A DNA stretch of 39,639 nt from Cardiobacteriales bacterium (GTDB lineage Bacteria; Pseudomonadota; Gammaproteobacteria; Cardiobacteriales; Wohlfahrtiimonadaceae), in the NCBI GenBank assembly GCA_030150565.1, contig JASLFR010000080.1, forward strand, positions 1 through 39,639, written 5' to 3'. Under the pieces are notes generated by a model, which did no database searches, had not been told where the DNA came from, and saw only the letters and a list, made by a program, of their open reading frames with translations. Each line of letters begins with the position of its first letter. The first letter of the stretch is position 1. Made by a program: the position numbers and the translations under genes. Below are positions 32,449 to 39,639 of this stretch, one piece after another.

Positions 32449-33477
32449 TTAGATGCCCATGCAGACACCAGTGTCGAGCATGGTGGTAATGAGTGGGTGA
32501 TCGAGAGGGAGTAGACGGGGCTCTCCTGCTAATTTCTCAAGAGGAACGGGGACTAATACACCCCCTTGCTGCGCTACCATCACACCAAAGCGCCCCTCTT
32601 TTATGTAGCGAATCGCTTCTGTACCACATTGAGTTGCAAAGATGCGATCGGTCGCCGTTGGAGTACCCCCACGGCTAACATAACCGAGCGTCGTTAAGCG
32701 GGATTCAATTCCTGTAATTTCAGGGATATCATCCACTAAACGGATCGCTTCTGAGTGTTTTTTCGGTTTAAGGCCAAGATCAAATTTAGTGCGAGAGATC
32801 GCCCCTTCCGCTACAACAATGAGCGCTGAGCGTTTTCCATAAACATTTGCTCTTAGGTAGTCGCAGATGCGCTCCATAGAGTAGGGGATCTCGGGGATTA
32901 GACAGATATCTGCAGAGCCCGCTAAAGCAGCCCCTGCAGCGAGCCAACCAGCATCACGCCCCATCACCTCTAAAATCATCACACGATGGTGAGAATCAGC
33001 AGTGGTGCGTAATCGGTCAAGAGACATAACAGAGACGTGAATAGCGGTATCGTAGCCAAAGGTGATATCGGTGTGAGCAATATCATTATCGATCGTCTTA
33101 GGGAGCCCTATAATATTGAGCCCCGCTTTATGAAGATGGGAGGAGAAGCGCTGTGTGCCATCTCCCCCAAGGGTGATGAGCGCATCGAGCCCTAATTTTT
33201 CATAGCTCTCAACACATTCACGGACGCGATCCTCTGTCTTTGCCTCATCTTTACCACCTCGCCCTGTTCCAAGAATCGTCCCTCCAAGATTGGCGATATT
33301 GTAGACCTCTTTTTTGGTGACAGGACTTGCCGACATCTCCGCAAGACCGATAAAACCATCATGAATGCCTGTAACGTTCCAACCCTCTCTTAGCGCAGCG
33401 AGAGTAACGCCTCGAAGTGCCGCATTTAGCCCCTGACAATCGCCCCCTGCCGTTAATACGCCAATATTTTTACTCAT
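32449..33477 (-). CDS. pfkA: 6-phosphofructokinase (PfkA family, G104/K124-type active site)
   Basis: 342 aa. It phosphorylates fructose 6-phosphate at C1. Motifs: GGDCQGLNAALRG (11-23), ITLGGDGTQRF with GGDG, LPKTIDNDI with catalytic TIDND, MILEVMGRDAGW, ESRLTTLGYVSRGG and ATQCGTEA. The phosphoryl-donor site combines Gly in GGDG, which favours ATP, with Lys in PKTIDND, which is seen in PPi-dependent and mixed-substrate enzymes. ATP is the more likely donor, but this is inference. CQG in the first loop replaces the common C-P-G. It starts directly after the ygfZ stop (TAG then ATG). Confidence 0.9.
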   Translation of the reverse strand: MSKNIGVLTAGGDCQGLNAALRGVTLAALREGWNVTGIHDGFIGLAEMSASPVTKKEVYNIANLGGTILGTGRGGKDEAKTEDRVRECVESYEKLGLDALITLGGDGTQRFSSHLHKAGLNIIGLPKTIDNDIAHTDITFGYDTAIHVSVMSLDRLRTTADSHHRVMILEVMGRDAGWLAAGAALAGSADICLIPEIPYSMERICDYLRANVYGKRSALIVVAEGAISRTKFDLGLKPKKHSEAIRLVDDIPEITGIESRLTTLGYVSRGGTPTATDRIFATQCGTEAIRYIKEGRFGVMVAQQGGVLVPVPLEKLAGEPRLLPLDHPLITTMLDTGVCMGI

Positions 33478-34209
33478 CTATGCTTCTTCCTCTTCCTTAT
33501 CTAGGACAAAATCGACAGAAATGGGGGCTATTTTCTCCCCTGATGAGCGCTCAATATGCAATGAATTTTGCGCTTCTTCAAGATAAATTACCGCAAGCGC
33601 CTTCACTCCATCGCAGATTAAAATGGTGCCCGCCTCTTTTCCAGAATCGGTGAGGAGTTTCTCATTAATCTCACCCGCCTGAGGGAGGGTAATCTGGGCA
33701 AGGCGTCGCTTATCTTTCCCTAAAAAGTGCATGCGAGCTACCACCTCTTGACCGGTATAACACCCCTTGTTGAAGCTCACCCCCCCTAAAAGATCGAGGC
33801 TCACCATCTGCGGAAGATACTGCTCTGCACTCTCTTTAGTAATCCATGGGATGATCAATCCTTCGGGAAGTTTTGAGGCTGTTTTGGCATCGAGATCCTC
33901 AATCGTCATCTCCACTTTTGAGCGAAAGAGATATTTTGTAAGGTGTGTTTGTACACTCTGCGCCCGCTCATTAGGGAGGATAAAGTGCACCTCTTCATCA
34001 CTTATTTTAATGATCCAGAAGGTCGCAATTAAGCGCCCTTTTAGAGAGCAGATTCCCCCAAGCCCCCCTTCAATTTTTTCATGATTGGGGAGTGTGATCT
34101 CCTCTGGCTTTTGAAAGGTGAGATCATTAATATTGGCTGTGATCTGCCCCTGTAGAAAGGTGAGAACATCGGCGCCCTTAAAGATTAATTTAGATAGATT
34201 TAGACTCAT
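33478..34209 (-). CDS. ygfZ: Folate-binding protein YgfZ/IBA57 family
   Basis: 243 aa, shorter than the E. coli protein (326). The signature KGCYTGQEVVARM (148-160) contains the conserved Cys150 in the K-G-C-Y-x-G-Q-E motif. GcvT-like N-terminal half (LIFKGADVLTFLQGQITAN). YgfZ supports assembly or repair of certain Fe-S proteins using tetrahydrofolate. AGGAGG lies just upstream. First gene of a unit with pfkA and ridA; erpA elsewhere in the window acts in the same broad pathway but is not linked to it. Confidence 0.93.
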   Translation of the reverse strand: MSLNLSKLIFKGADVLTFLQGQITANINDLTFQKPEEITLPNHEKIEGGLGGICSLKGRLIATFWIIKISDEEVHFILPNERAQSVQTHLTKYLFRSKVEMTIEDLDAKTASKLPEGLIIPWITKESAEQYLPQMVSLDLLGGVSFNKGCYTGQEVVARMHFLGKDKRRLAQITLPQAGEINEKLLTDSGKEAGTILICDGVKALAVIYLEEAQNSLHIERSSGEKIAPISVDFVLDKEEEEA

Positions 34210-34240
34210 TTTCTCCTCCTAAGGATCAAATAGGATAATG

Positions 34241-34304
34241 CTCATCTATGATAGACTATTTCTCTAGAGTGAGCAGAATTGCCCCATTAGCAAGCATAGA
34301 TGAG
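34241..34304. repeat. 10-bp inverted repeat between divergent ygfZ and the GST-like gene
   Basis: CTCATCTATG (34241-34250) and CATAGATGAG (34295-34304) are exact reverse complements separated by 44 bp. They sit in the shared control region of two divergent genes. It could be a pair of spaced regulator half-sites or a long-loop hairpin; no function is shown. Confidence 0.6.
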
Positions 34305-34373
34305 TGGAAGGGAGATTCTCTCTTTTAGCATCTCTCTCACTTACTTTTATCAACTCATAAAGAGGAGGAAATG

Positions 34374-35042
34374 ATGAGTTATGAAGTTGTAGGATATCCT
34401 CTCTGCCCCTTTGTTCAGCGTGTCTTAATTACGCTCAATCATAAGGGAGTAGCGTATAAAGAGAGATGGCTCGATCCACACGGGGAACTGCCCGAGTGGT
34501 TTAAAGAGTGGTCCCCCCTTGGGCGTGTGCCAGTGATGAAGGATGAGAAGAGCGGCACAATCCTCTTTGAATCGATGGTATTGGTGGAGCTCATTGAAGA
34601 GGAGCATCCCGAGCCCTCCATCTATCCAAAAGAGGCGGCAGAGCGGGGGCTGACCCGCGCATGGGCATCGATTGCAGGGGAGATGTATGGACCTCAATAT
34701 ATGACAATGCGCGCAAAGAGTGAGGAGGAGGCGGAGCCCCATTTTGAATCGCTCAGAAAGAGCTTATCCCTCTTAGAGCGAGAATGTGTGGGGGAGGAGT
34801 TTTTTAACGGAGTCGCCTTTAGTGCGATCGATCTTGTATTAGCACCGATGTTTATCCGTTTTGAGATCACCCAGAGACAAGGGGGGCCTGATCTTCTTGC
34901 TCCATTTCCAAAATTGGCGCAATTGAGCCGTTCGCTGATCGCTAATAGCGCTGTTGCTAAGACGATTGAGGGGGAGTGGCGTGCGCAATTTATCGCAAAT
35001 ATGGCGAAAAATGGGGGCTATCTCTTTAAGGAGAGACCATAA
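34374..35042 (+). CDS. Glutathione S-transferase-like protein
   Basis: 222 aa from the ATG at 34374 (AGGAGG five bases upstream; the ATG at 34371 is too close to it). N-terminal thioredoxin-like domain with Cys in YPLCPFVQRV (C11), a Cys-type active site as in omega/SspA-like GSTs, and the glutathione-contacting RVPVMKDE and LFESMVLVELIEE. C-terminal all-helical domain with AFSAIDLVLAPMFIRFE. The substrate is unknown; Cys-type GSTs often act as thiol transferases or reductases. Divergent from ygfZ. Confidence 0.88.
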   Translation: MSYEVVGYPLCPFVQRVLITLNHKGVAYKERWLDPHGELPEWFKEWSPLGRVPVMKDEKSGTILFESMVLVELIEEEHPEPSIYPKEAAERGLTRAWASIAGEMYGPQYMTMRAKSEEEAEPHFESLRKSLSLLERECVGEEFFNGVAFSAIDLVLAPMFIRFEITQRQGGPDLLAPFPKLAQLSRSLIANSAVAKTIEGEWRAQFIANMAKNGGYLFKERP

Positions 35043-35091
35043 AAAATAGCGCTCTTGATGCTTTAAATCGGAGCGAAAAGCCCTATAATTT

Positions 35092-35125
35092 AAAACGCAG
35101 TAGAGTCGATATCGCTGCGTTTTTT
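35092..35125 (+). terminator. Terminator after the GST-like gene
   Basis: AAAACGCAG / CTGCGTTTT stem around a 14-nt loop, followed by a T run, about 50 nt after the GST-like stop and 80 nt before alr. A TATAAT at 35084-35089 lies just before it, but its transcript would start inside the stem. Confidence 0.8.
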
Positions 35126-35208
35126 ATCGGCTTTAGAAATCGCCACTTTTATAAGATTTAGAATAGATCACAATCGACCTTCCCCCATTCCCCAAAAGAG
35201 GAGCTGAG

Positions 35209-36282
35209 ATGAGACCATTAACCGCCTACTTTTCCCATAAAGCTTTGGAGCATAATCTCTCCGTACTACAGGGGTTAACGCCTAATAGCCGTCATTGTGC
35301 GGTGATTAAGGCAGATGCGTATGGTCATCAGATTGAGCATCTTCTCCCTCTGCTCGATAAAAGAGTCGATCTCTACGCCGTTGCTGCGATTGAAGAGGCG
35401 ATGGCGATTCGTCAAGCGGGGGGAAAGTTACCGATTCTCCTTTTGGAGGGTGTTTTTGAGCCTGAAGAGTATCAGATTGCGGCTAAAGAGAATTTTGCGG
35501 TTGTCCTCTCTTCAGAAGCGCAGATGGCGTGGTTGAAGGAGGCGAAACTTGAGCGCCCGCTCGACGCTTTTTTAAAAGTGGATAGCGGTATGCATCGATT
35601 AGGGGTGAAGCCTCAGGCAGTTCCAGATCTTTTTGAATCATTAAAGGGGATGAAGAATATCGCCTCACTTGGATTGATGAGCCACTTTGCCACCGCTGAT
35701 GAGGAGAATCATCCCCTCACACAGAAGCAGATAGAGCTGATGGAAGCACTCGAAAAGATCGATGCACCCCAATCTATTGCAAATTCAGCAGCGATCTTAA
35801 AAGCTCCCACAACACATAAATCGATGGTCCGTTTTGGCATTGCGCTCTACGGAGCTTCACCAATGGCAGATCGAGTAGGGGCGGATTTTGACCTAAAACC
35901 TCTTATTACGCTTAAGAGCCGAATCATTCATCACACAAGGATCGAGAAGGGGGAGAGCGTTGGATATGGTGCCCGTTTCGTCGCCCCAGAAAAGATGCCA
36001 ATCGGGGTGATAGCAGGGGGGTATGCAGATGGATATCCGCGTGAAATTAGTGAGGAGGCTTTTGTTTTGGTGGGGGAGCATCGAGCCCCTATTATTGGGC
36101 GTCCTGCAATGGATATGATGATGATTGATCTTCGTAACGTCCCCGTATCAGCGTGGAAGAATGAAGTCACCCTTTTTGGAGAGAGACTCCCCATCGAGTG
36201 GGTGGCCAATTGGGCGGGGACCATCCCTTACACAATCTTCACCCACCTCTCAAAGCGGATCCATTTTAAGGTGGTTGATTAA
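35209..36282 (+). CDS. alr: Alanine racemase
   Basis: 357 aa (typical 355-370). PLP-dependent interconversion of L- and D-alanine for peptidoglycan. The PLP lysine is K34 in AVIKADAYGH, and the opposing catalytic Tyr is Y253 in SVGYGARF. Other marks: FLKVDSGMHRLG, MSHFATADE, VRFGIALYGASP, GYADGYPR, GRPAMDMMMIDL. The usual YGHG reads YGHQ here, a small departure. GAGGAG supports the start. Its stop shares TTAA with the convergent dipeptidase. Confidence 0.96.
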   Translation: MRPLTAYFSHKALEHNLSVLQGLTPNSRHCAVIKADAYGHQIEHLLPLLDKRVDLYAVAAIEEAMAIRQAGGKLPILLLEGVFEPEEYQIAAKENFAVVLSSEAQMAWLKEAKLERPLDAFLKVDSGMHRLGVKPQAVPDLFESLKGMKNIASLGLMSHFATADEENHPLTQKQIELMEALEKIDAPQSIANSAAILKAPTTHKSMVRFGIALYGASPMADRVGADFDLKPLITLKSRIIHHTRIEKGESVGYGARFVAPEKMPIGVIAGGYADGYPREISEEAFVLVGEHRAPIIGRPAMDMMMIDLRNVPVSAWKNEVTLFGERLPIEWVANWAGTIPYTIFTHLSKRIHFKVVD

Positions 36283-37214
36283 ATCAATCCCCACCGTTTT
36301 AACATCTCTATAAAGTTTTGGGAGGCAAATTTTTCCACTCTCTCCACACCATAACGATCCGATAGCGCTTTAATAAGGTTTGGATACTCTCCTGCGTGGC
36401 GTAAATGCTCTACCTTATCCTCAATGCCGTCAAAATCGGAGCCAAAGCCGATATGATTCTCCCCCCCAAGGGATAGAAGATGATCGATATGGGGGAAGAG
36501 ATCCTCAATCACAGCCCCTTTTTGGCTGACAAAGTGGGGATAGAAAACAAGATGAGTCATTCCCCCCTTTGCGATGAGCGCCTCAATAACTCTATCTGAG
36601 AGATTGCGACGATGATCACAGATTGCCCGAACGTTGGAGTGGCTCGCAATGGGATACTCTGCCACTTCTAATGCTTCAAGAGAGCTCACTTCACCAAGAT
36701 GGGAGAGATCCGTAAAGAGTTGGTGCTCATTATTGAAGGAGATAATCTGCCGACCAAATCGAGTGAGCCCCCCATTTCTCGGCTCTGCTACTCCATCTGC
36801 TGCTAGATTCGCCCCATTCCATGTTAATCCTATAGAGCGCACCCCAAGTTGATGGAGGAGGGTAAGTTTGTGAAGATCGTTCCCGATGCAATCGACCCCT
36901 TCAAGCGTTAGGAGCGCCCCGATCTCATCCTCTTGGAGCGTTGAGAGATCACTCCACTTTTTTATAAGGCGCATTTTTGGGTTTTTCTCCAATATCGATC
37001 GGTAGAAGTGGTCCACCTGCGCCAAAATCTCTACAAATTGAGCCTCAATCGTCAAAGAGGGGTAGACAAAGAGGGCAAACGCCTGCAACTTTACACCCCC
37101 CTCCTTGAGCCGAGAGAAATTAACATCGAGTTCTGGCGCATCGTAGAAAGAGAGAGCCCCTTTCGATTGGGAGAGCTTCATCAGCGCATCACAATGGAGA
37201 TCAAAAATAGTCAT
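36279..37214 (-). CDS. Membrane dipeptidase family (peptidase M19)
   Basis: 311 aa zinc dipeptidase of the renal-dipeptidase type. Metal-site motifs: DLHCDAL (H7, D9), LLTLEGVDCI (Glu), LFTDLSHLGE, ASHSNVRAICDHRRNLSD (His pair) and GFGSDFDGI. No signal peptide or anchor, so cytoplasmic. M19 enzymes cleave L,L- or L,D-dipeptides. Facing alr, which makes D-alanine, a role in recycling D-residue dipeptides is possible but not shown. Confidence 0.93.
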   Translation of the reverse strand: MTIFDLHCDALMKLSQSKGALSFYDAPELDVNFSRLKEGGVKLQAFALFVYPSLTIEAQFVEILAQVDHFYRSILEKNPKMRLIKKWSDLSTLQEDEIGALLTLEGVDCIGNDLHKLTLLHQLGVRSIGLTWNGANLAADGVAEPRNGGLTRFGRQIISFNNEHQLFTDLSHLGEVSSLEALEVAEYPIASHSNVRAICDHRRNLSDRVIEALIAKGGMTHLVFYPHFVSQKGAVIEDLFPHIDHLLSLGGENHIGFGSDFDGIEDKVEHLRHAGEYPNLIKALSDRYGVERVEKFASQNFIEMLKRWGLI

Positions 37215-37298
37215 TATCTACCCTTTTTAGTCTTAGGAGGGGCTATTTTATCACGCCCCCTTTTGGGAAGAGGGATCTCTCTTAGACTCATTAGCGTA

Positions 37299-37310
37299 AG
37301 ATAATTATCT
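37299..37310. promoter_or_regulatory. 12-bp palindrome upstream of the AT-rich membrane protein gene
   Basis: AGATAATTATCT is a perfect palindrome 41 nt before the start at 37352. It lies between divergent genes and could be an operator, but AT-rich palindromes of this length also occur by chance. Confidence 0.35.
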
Positions 37311-37351
37311 GTACAATTTAAAATAAAGAGAGAACTTAAATAGGAGTAGGG

Positions 37352-38845
37352 ATGAAAAATTGGGGGAATTTTCTTTATTGGGGAGTAGTGATTGTGGGGA
37401 TCATTGTTGTCGCTTTTATGGCAACTTTGGGAGCGGAAATATTTTGGGAAGGTCTTACCTTCGCTCAATTACATCGTGATACACGGCTGGCGTTGATTGT
37501 TATTAATAGTTTAGGAGCGTTTGCTGTCATCTCATTTTTAGGGCAGAGAAGGGAGAGCGGTTTTAAAGTCTATCTCCGACTACCCTTTATCTTTTTAGCA
37601 GGATTGTTGCTTGTCGCTATTTTTAACCTTTTGCTCATCGATCTGGGGCATTTCTTTCTCGGCAAGTCGGCAACAATTTCGGAAGAAACACGGGGAATTC
37701 TGACCAAAATCTATATTGGCGCGTTTGCGATTTTGGGTTTTGGTGTGACAACTTTTGTTGCTTGGACACGGCAGAAAACGCTCGAGGTTTCACAGAGGCA
37801 GTTAGAGAGGACAGGGGAGCAGCTCGCCTTTAATCAAGAGCAATTTGAGCATCAAAGAGAAAGAGAAGCGATTGAAGAGGTGGAGGCGAAATTTAGGCAG
37901 GGCGTAGAGTTTTTAGGAAATGAGGATGACACAATTAAGCTCGGCGGCGTCTACATTCTTTGGGAATTGGTAGAGCGAGCGGCAGAGATTAAATTAGAAA
38001 AGCCAGATGAAGCTAAGCGAACAACCGTTGAAACTAAAATTTTCGGAATGCATAAAAATATTTTAGATATTTTGTGTAGTTTTTTGAGCCAAAATGCAGA
38101 GGAAAGAATAAAAAATAATAAAACTGAAGAATCCGCCATTGTGTTATTTCAATTATTATTTACAGCTTTCGATAAAAACTCTGAGCATACGGCTTGTAAT
38201 ATTTTGGAATATAGAATTATTTTGCGTGATGTAACAATATTTTTTTCAGAAAAGTATTATAAGAAACTTTTATTTAATGATGTTGAATTTATAAATTGCA
38301 GGATTGTCGGTTTACAGATTTCACCTGGAGTAAATAGCTTGACTGCTAGGCAGACTATTTTTGAAAAAATAAGGATCGAGGGGGCTATCAGGTTTACCAA
38401 TTGTATATTTGAAGAGTGTGATTTTTATTCAGCATATATAAGTACTTTATCGCTAGATGGAATGAATTCTTTTAGAAAGATTGTCTTTTTTAATTCTACA
38501 CTTATAGGCATTACTTTAAGTGCAGAACAAGATTGCCCTCTTAGCATCCATCAATTGCTCTTTTATAGAAGTAAAATTGAAGATGTAAAGTATATATCTG
38601 ATGGAGAGAATATACTGTTATCTTTTAATATAAATTCTATTGTTAGCTATAGATCTTCAGTGAAAGTGATTGATTTAGGGCGTAAAATTCCCAATTGCTA
38701 TCTGTTAAAGAAATTAAGAGGCGAATTAAATCGGTTAGGACGTAATCCGCAATTATATTATTGGGTAGAAAAGAAAATTAAAGAGAGCTCTCAATCTCCT
38801 CAATCCGCTCACTCGCAAGAAGCCACGATTCTTCAAGGGTCATAA
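37352..38845 (+). CDS. Four-helix membrane protein with coiled coil and degenerate repeat domain, function unknown
   Basis: 497 aa. Four hydrophobic helices (about 8-28, 44-64, 76-98, 118-138), a Gln/Glu-rich coiled coil (142-180), then FRQGVEFLGNEDDTIKLGGVYILWELV (181-207). That segment matches a pattern I know from membrane-anchored pentapeptide-repeat proteins (FxxAIELLGSxxxxVRLGGIYALERI). The C-terminal part (305-440) has strand-like lines such as LLFNDVEFINCRI and RFTNCIFEECDFYSAYI, like a decayed pentapeptide beta-helix. From about 38040 the DNA is near 25% G+C by hand count (38041-38160), against roughly 43% sampled in the adjacent dipeptidase gene. The last 22 residues are antisense to the ABC-F gene, suggesting the original 3' end is lost. 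AGGAG precedes the ATG. Confidence 0.75.
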   Translation: MKNWGNFLYWGVVIVGIIVVAFMATLGAEIFWEGLTFAQLHRDTRLALIVINSLGAFAVISFLGQRRESGFKVYLRLPFIFLAGLLLVAIFNLLLIDLGHFFLGKSATISEETRGILTKIYIGAFAILGFGVTTFVAWTRQKTLEVSQRQLERTGEQLAFNQEQFEHQREREAIEEVEAKFRQGVEFLGNEDDTIKLGGVYILWELVERAAEIKLEKPDEAKRTTVETKIFGMHKNILDILCSFLSQNAEERIKNNKTEESAIVLFQLLFTAFDKNSEHTACNILEYRIILRDVTIFFSEKYYKKLLFNDVEFINCRIVGLQISPGVNSLTARQTIFEKIRIEGAIRFTNCIFEECDFYSAYISTLSLDGMNSFRKIVFFNSTLIGITLSAEQDCPLSIHQLLFYRSKIEDVKYISDGENILLSFNINSIVSYRSSVKVIDLGRKIPNCYLLKKLRGELNRLGRNPQLYYWVEKKIKESSQSPQSAHSQEATILQGS

Positions 38846-39639
38846 GCTCCTCTTCTAAGCGCTCTTTTTCGGCGTTGAGCTTGGCAATCTCTTCCGGCGT
38901 CTTTTCGCTATAGGTATCGGGGTTGCCGAGCACAGCATCAAATTCTGCAATTTTCTCTTCGAGCTTTGGCATCTTCTTTTCGCATGCCTCCTTCTCGCGC
39001 GTTAATTTACGAAGCTCGGCGTTTAAGCGTTTACGCTCTTCACGATCAATATGGTGTTGCGGTTTCTCTTCTGTTTTTGGAGCATTGTTCTCTTGATTTG
39101 CAAGGCGATTCTGCTCAATTAAGTAGGCGCGATAATCATCTAAATCCCCTTTAAATTCATCAATTCCACGATTTGCCACAAGCATAAATTGATCACAGCA
39201 GAGCTTTAAGAGAGACGCATCGTGCGATACCATTAAAACACCCCCATCATAAGCTTGTAGCGCAAGCGCGATTGCTTCCCGCATTTCAATATCGAGGTGG
39301 TTTGTGGGCTCATCTAAAAGGAGGAGATTGGGTTTTTGATAGACAATCATCGCCAGTGCTAATCGTGCTTTTTCACCGCCAGAGAAGGGGGCAATCTTCT
39401 CAGTCACTTTATCCCCATGAAAGCCAAAAGAGCCTAAAAAATTGCGGGCTTCTTGTGTGGTGAGTTCCGCATCGAGCTGGGTTAAATGCCAAATAGGGTC
39501 GGCATCTAAATTTAAATACTCCACTTGATGCTGCGAAAAGTAACCTACCCGAAGATGTTCAGAAGCAATAATCTCGCCAGAAGTGGGGGCATGTTCACCG
39601 GCAATTAGTTTAATGAGTGTCGATTTTCCCTCACCATTT
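38778..39639 (-). CDS. yheS: ABC-F family ATPase, YheS type (3' part, cut by window edge)
   Basis: Partial: the frame stays open to the window end, so the real start lies outside; the GTG at 39524 is internal. The visible part holds the second ABC domain: Walker A NGEGKST, signature FSGGEKARLALAM, Walker B LLLLDEPTNHLD with its catalytic Glu, and the switch His in VSHDASLL. The C-terminal coiled coil is charged (IDREERKRLNAELRKL…WLLASERIEEIES). GYFSQHQVEYLNLDADPIWHL matches YheS. ABC-F proteins act on ribosomes rather than as transporters. Its last 68 bases are overlapped by the convergent AT-rich gene. Confidence 0.92.
   Translation of the reverse strand, partial: NGEGKSTLIKLIAGEHAPTSGEIIASEHLRVGYFSQHQVEYLNLDADPIWHLTQLDAELTTQEARNFLGSFGFHGDKVTEKIAPFSGGEKARLALAMIVYQKPNLLLLDEPTNHLDIEMREAIALALQAYDGGVLMVSHDASLLKLCCDQFMLVANRGIDEFKGDLDDYRAYLIEQNRLANQENNAPKTEEKPQHHIDREERKRLNAELRKLTREKEACEKKMPKLEEKIAEFDAVLGNPDTYSEKTPEEIAKLNAEKERLEEELMTLEESWLLASERIEEIESSL

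Noticed and set aside
32449..33477. Calling the phosphofructokinase strictly PPi-dependent because of Lys in PKTIDND
   Set aside because: PPi enzymes also have Asp at the second position (GGDD); this one has GGDG, so the donor is left open with ATP preferred.
35084..35089. TATAAT before alr as the alr promoter
   Set aside because: Its start would fall inside the terminator stem at 35092-35125, so productive transcription of alr from it is doubtful.
39522..39524. GTG at 39524 as the start of the ABC-F gene
   Set aside because: The frame continues upstream through a Walker A motif to the window edge, so this codon is internal.

Overview
The window looks like chromosomal core sequence from a gammaproteobacterium of moderate G+C. 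The evidence is the gene set: prfA, ftsB, erpA, aspS, polA, a complete System I cytochrome c maturation operon, qmcA/NfeD, ygfZ and an AcrAB/MexAB-type RND pump. The three-gene pnt operon and the DUF2868/DUF3482 pair also occur in this class. The compact layout suggests a small-genome lineage, perhaps near Ignatzschineria/Wohlfahrtiimonas, but that placement is a guess from general impression and was not tested.

Layout. 1-627: end of an rRNA operon (3' part of 23S, 5S, terminator). 670-1990 (minus): ftsB followed by an unnamed single-pass membrane protein. 2112-5110 (plus): prfA and a CpdB-like cyclic-nucleotide phosphodiesterase with no signal peptide. 5107-9127 (minus): qmcA, an NfeD-family gene, a DUF2868 membrane protein and a DUF3482 GTPase, tightly packed. 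9249-12769 (minus): erpA, then a NYN nuclease with two LOTUS domains downstream of aspS. 12910-16551 (plus): a TauE/SafE exporter and polA, each preceded by a terminator-like hairpin. 16566-19502 (minus): pntAA-pntAB-pntB. 19766-26859 (plus): ccmCDEFGHI followed by ccmAB. 26941-31988 (plus): a MarR regulator with a palindromic operator, then the RND adaptor and pump. 31954-34209 (minus): ygfZ, a phosphofructokinase and ridA. 34374-36282 (plus): a glutathione transferase-like gene and alr. 36279-37214 (minus): an M19 dipeptidase. 37352-38845 (plus): an AT-rich four-helix membrane protein of unknown role. 38778-39639 (minus): the 3' part of a YheS-type ABC-F gene cut by the window edge.

How the genes fit together. 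Most blocks are conserved functions: peptide release, division, Fe-S cluster insertion, replication/repair, transhydrogenation, heme delivery to cytochrome c, and drug efflux. The least explained parts are the QmcA/NfeD/DUF2868/GTPase cluster, which may be a membrane-domain module, the NYN-LOTUS-LOTUS protein, the ftsB-linked membrane protein, and the AT-rich membrane protein whose 3' end runs into the neighbouring ABC-F gene. No mobile element, CRISPR array, tRNA gene or phage was seen. There is no gene-free stretch longer than 300 bases.
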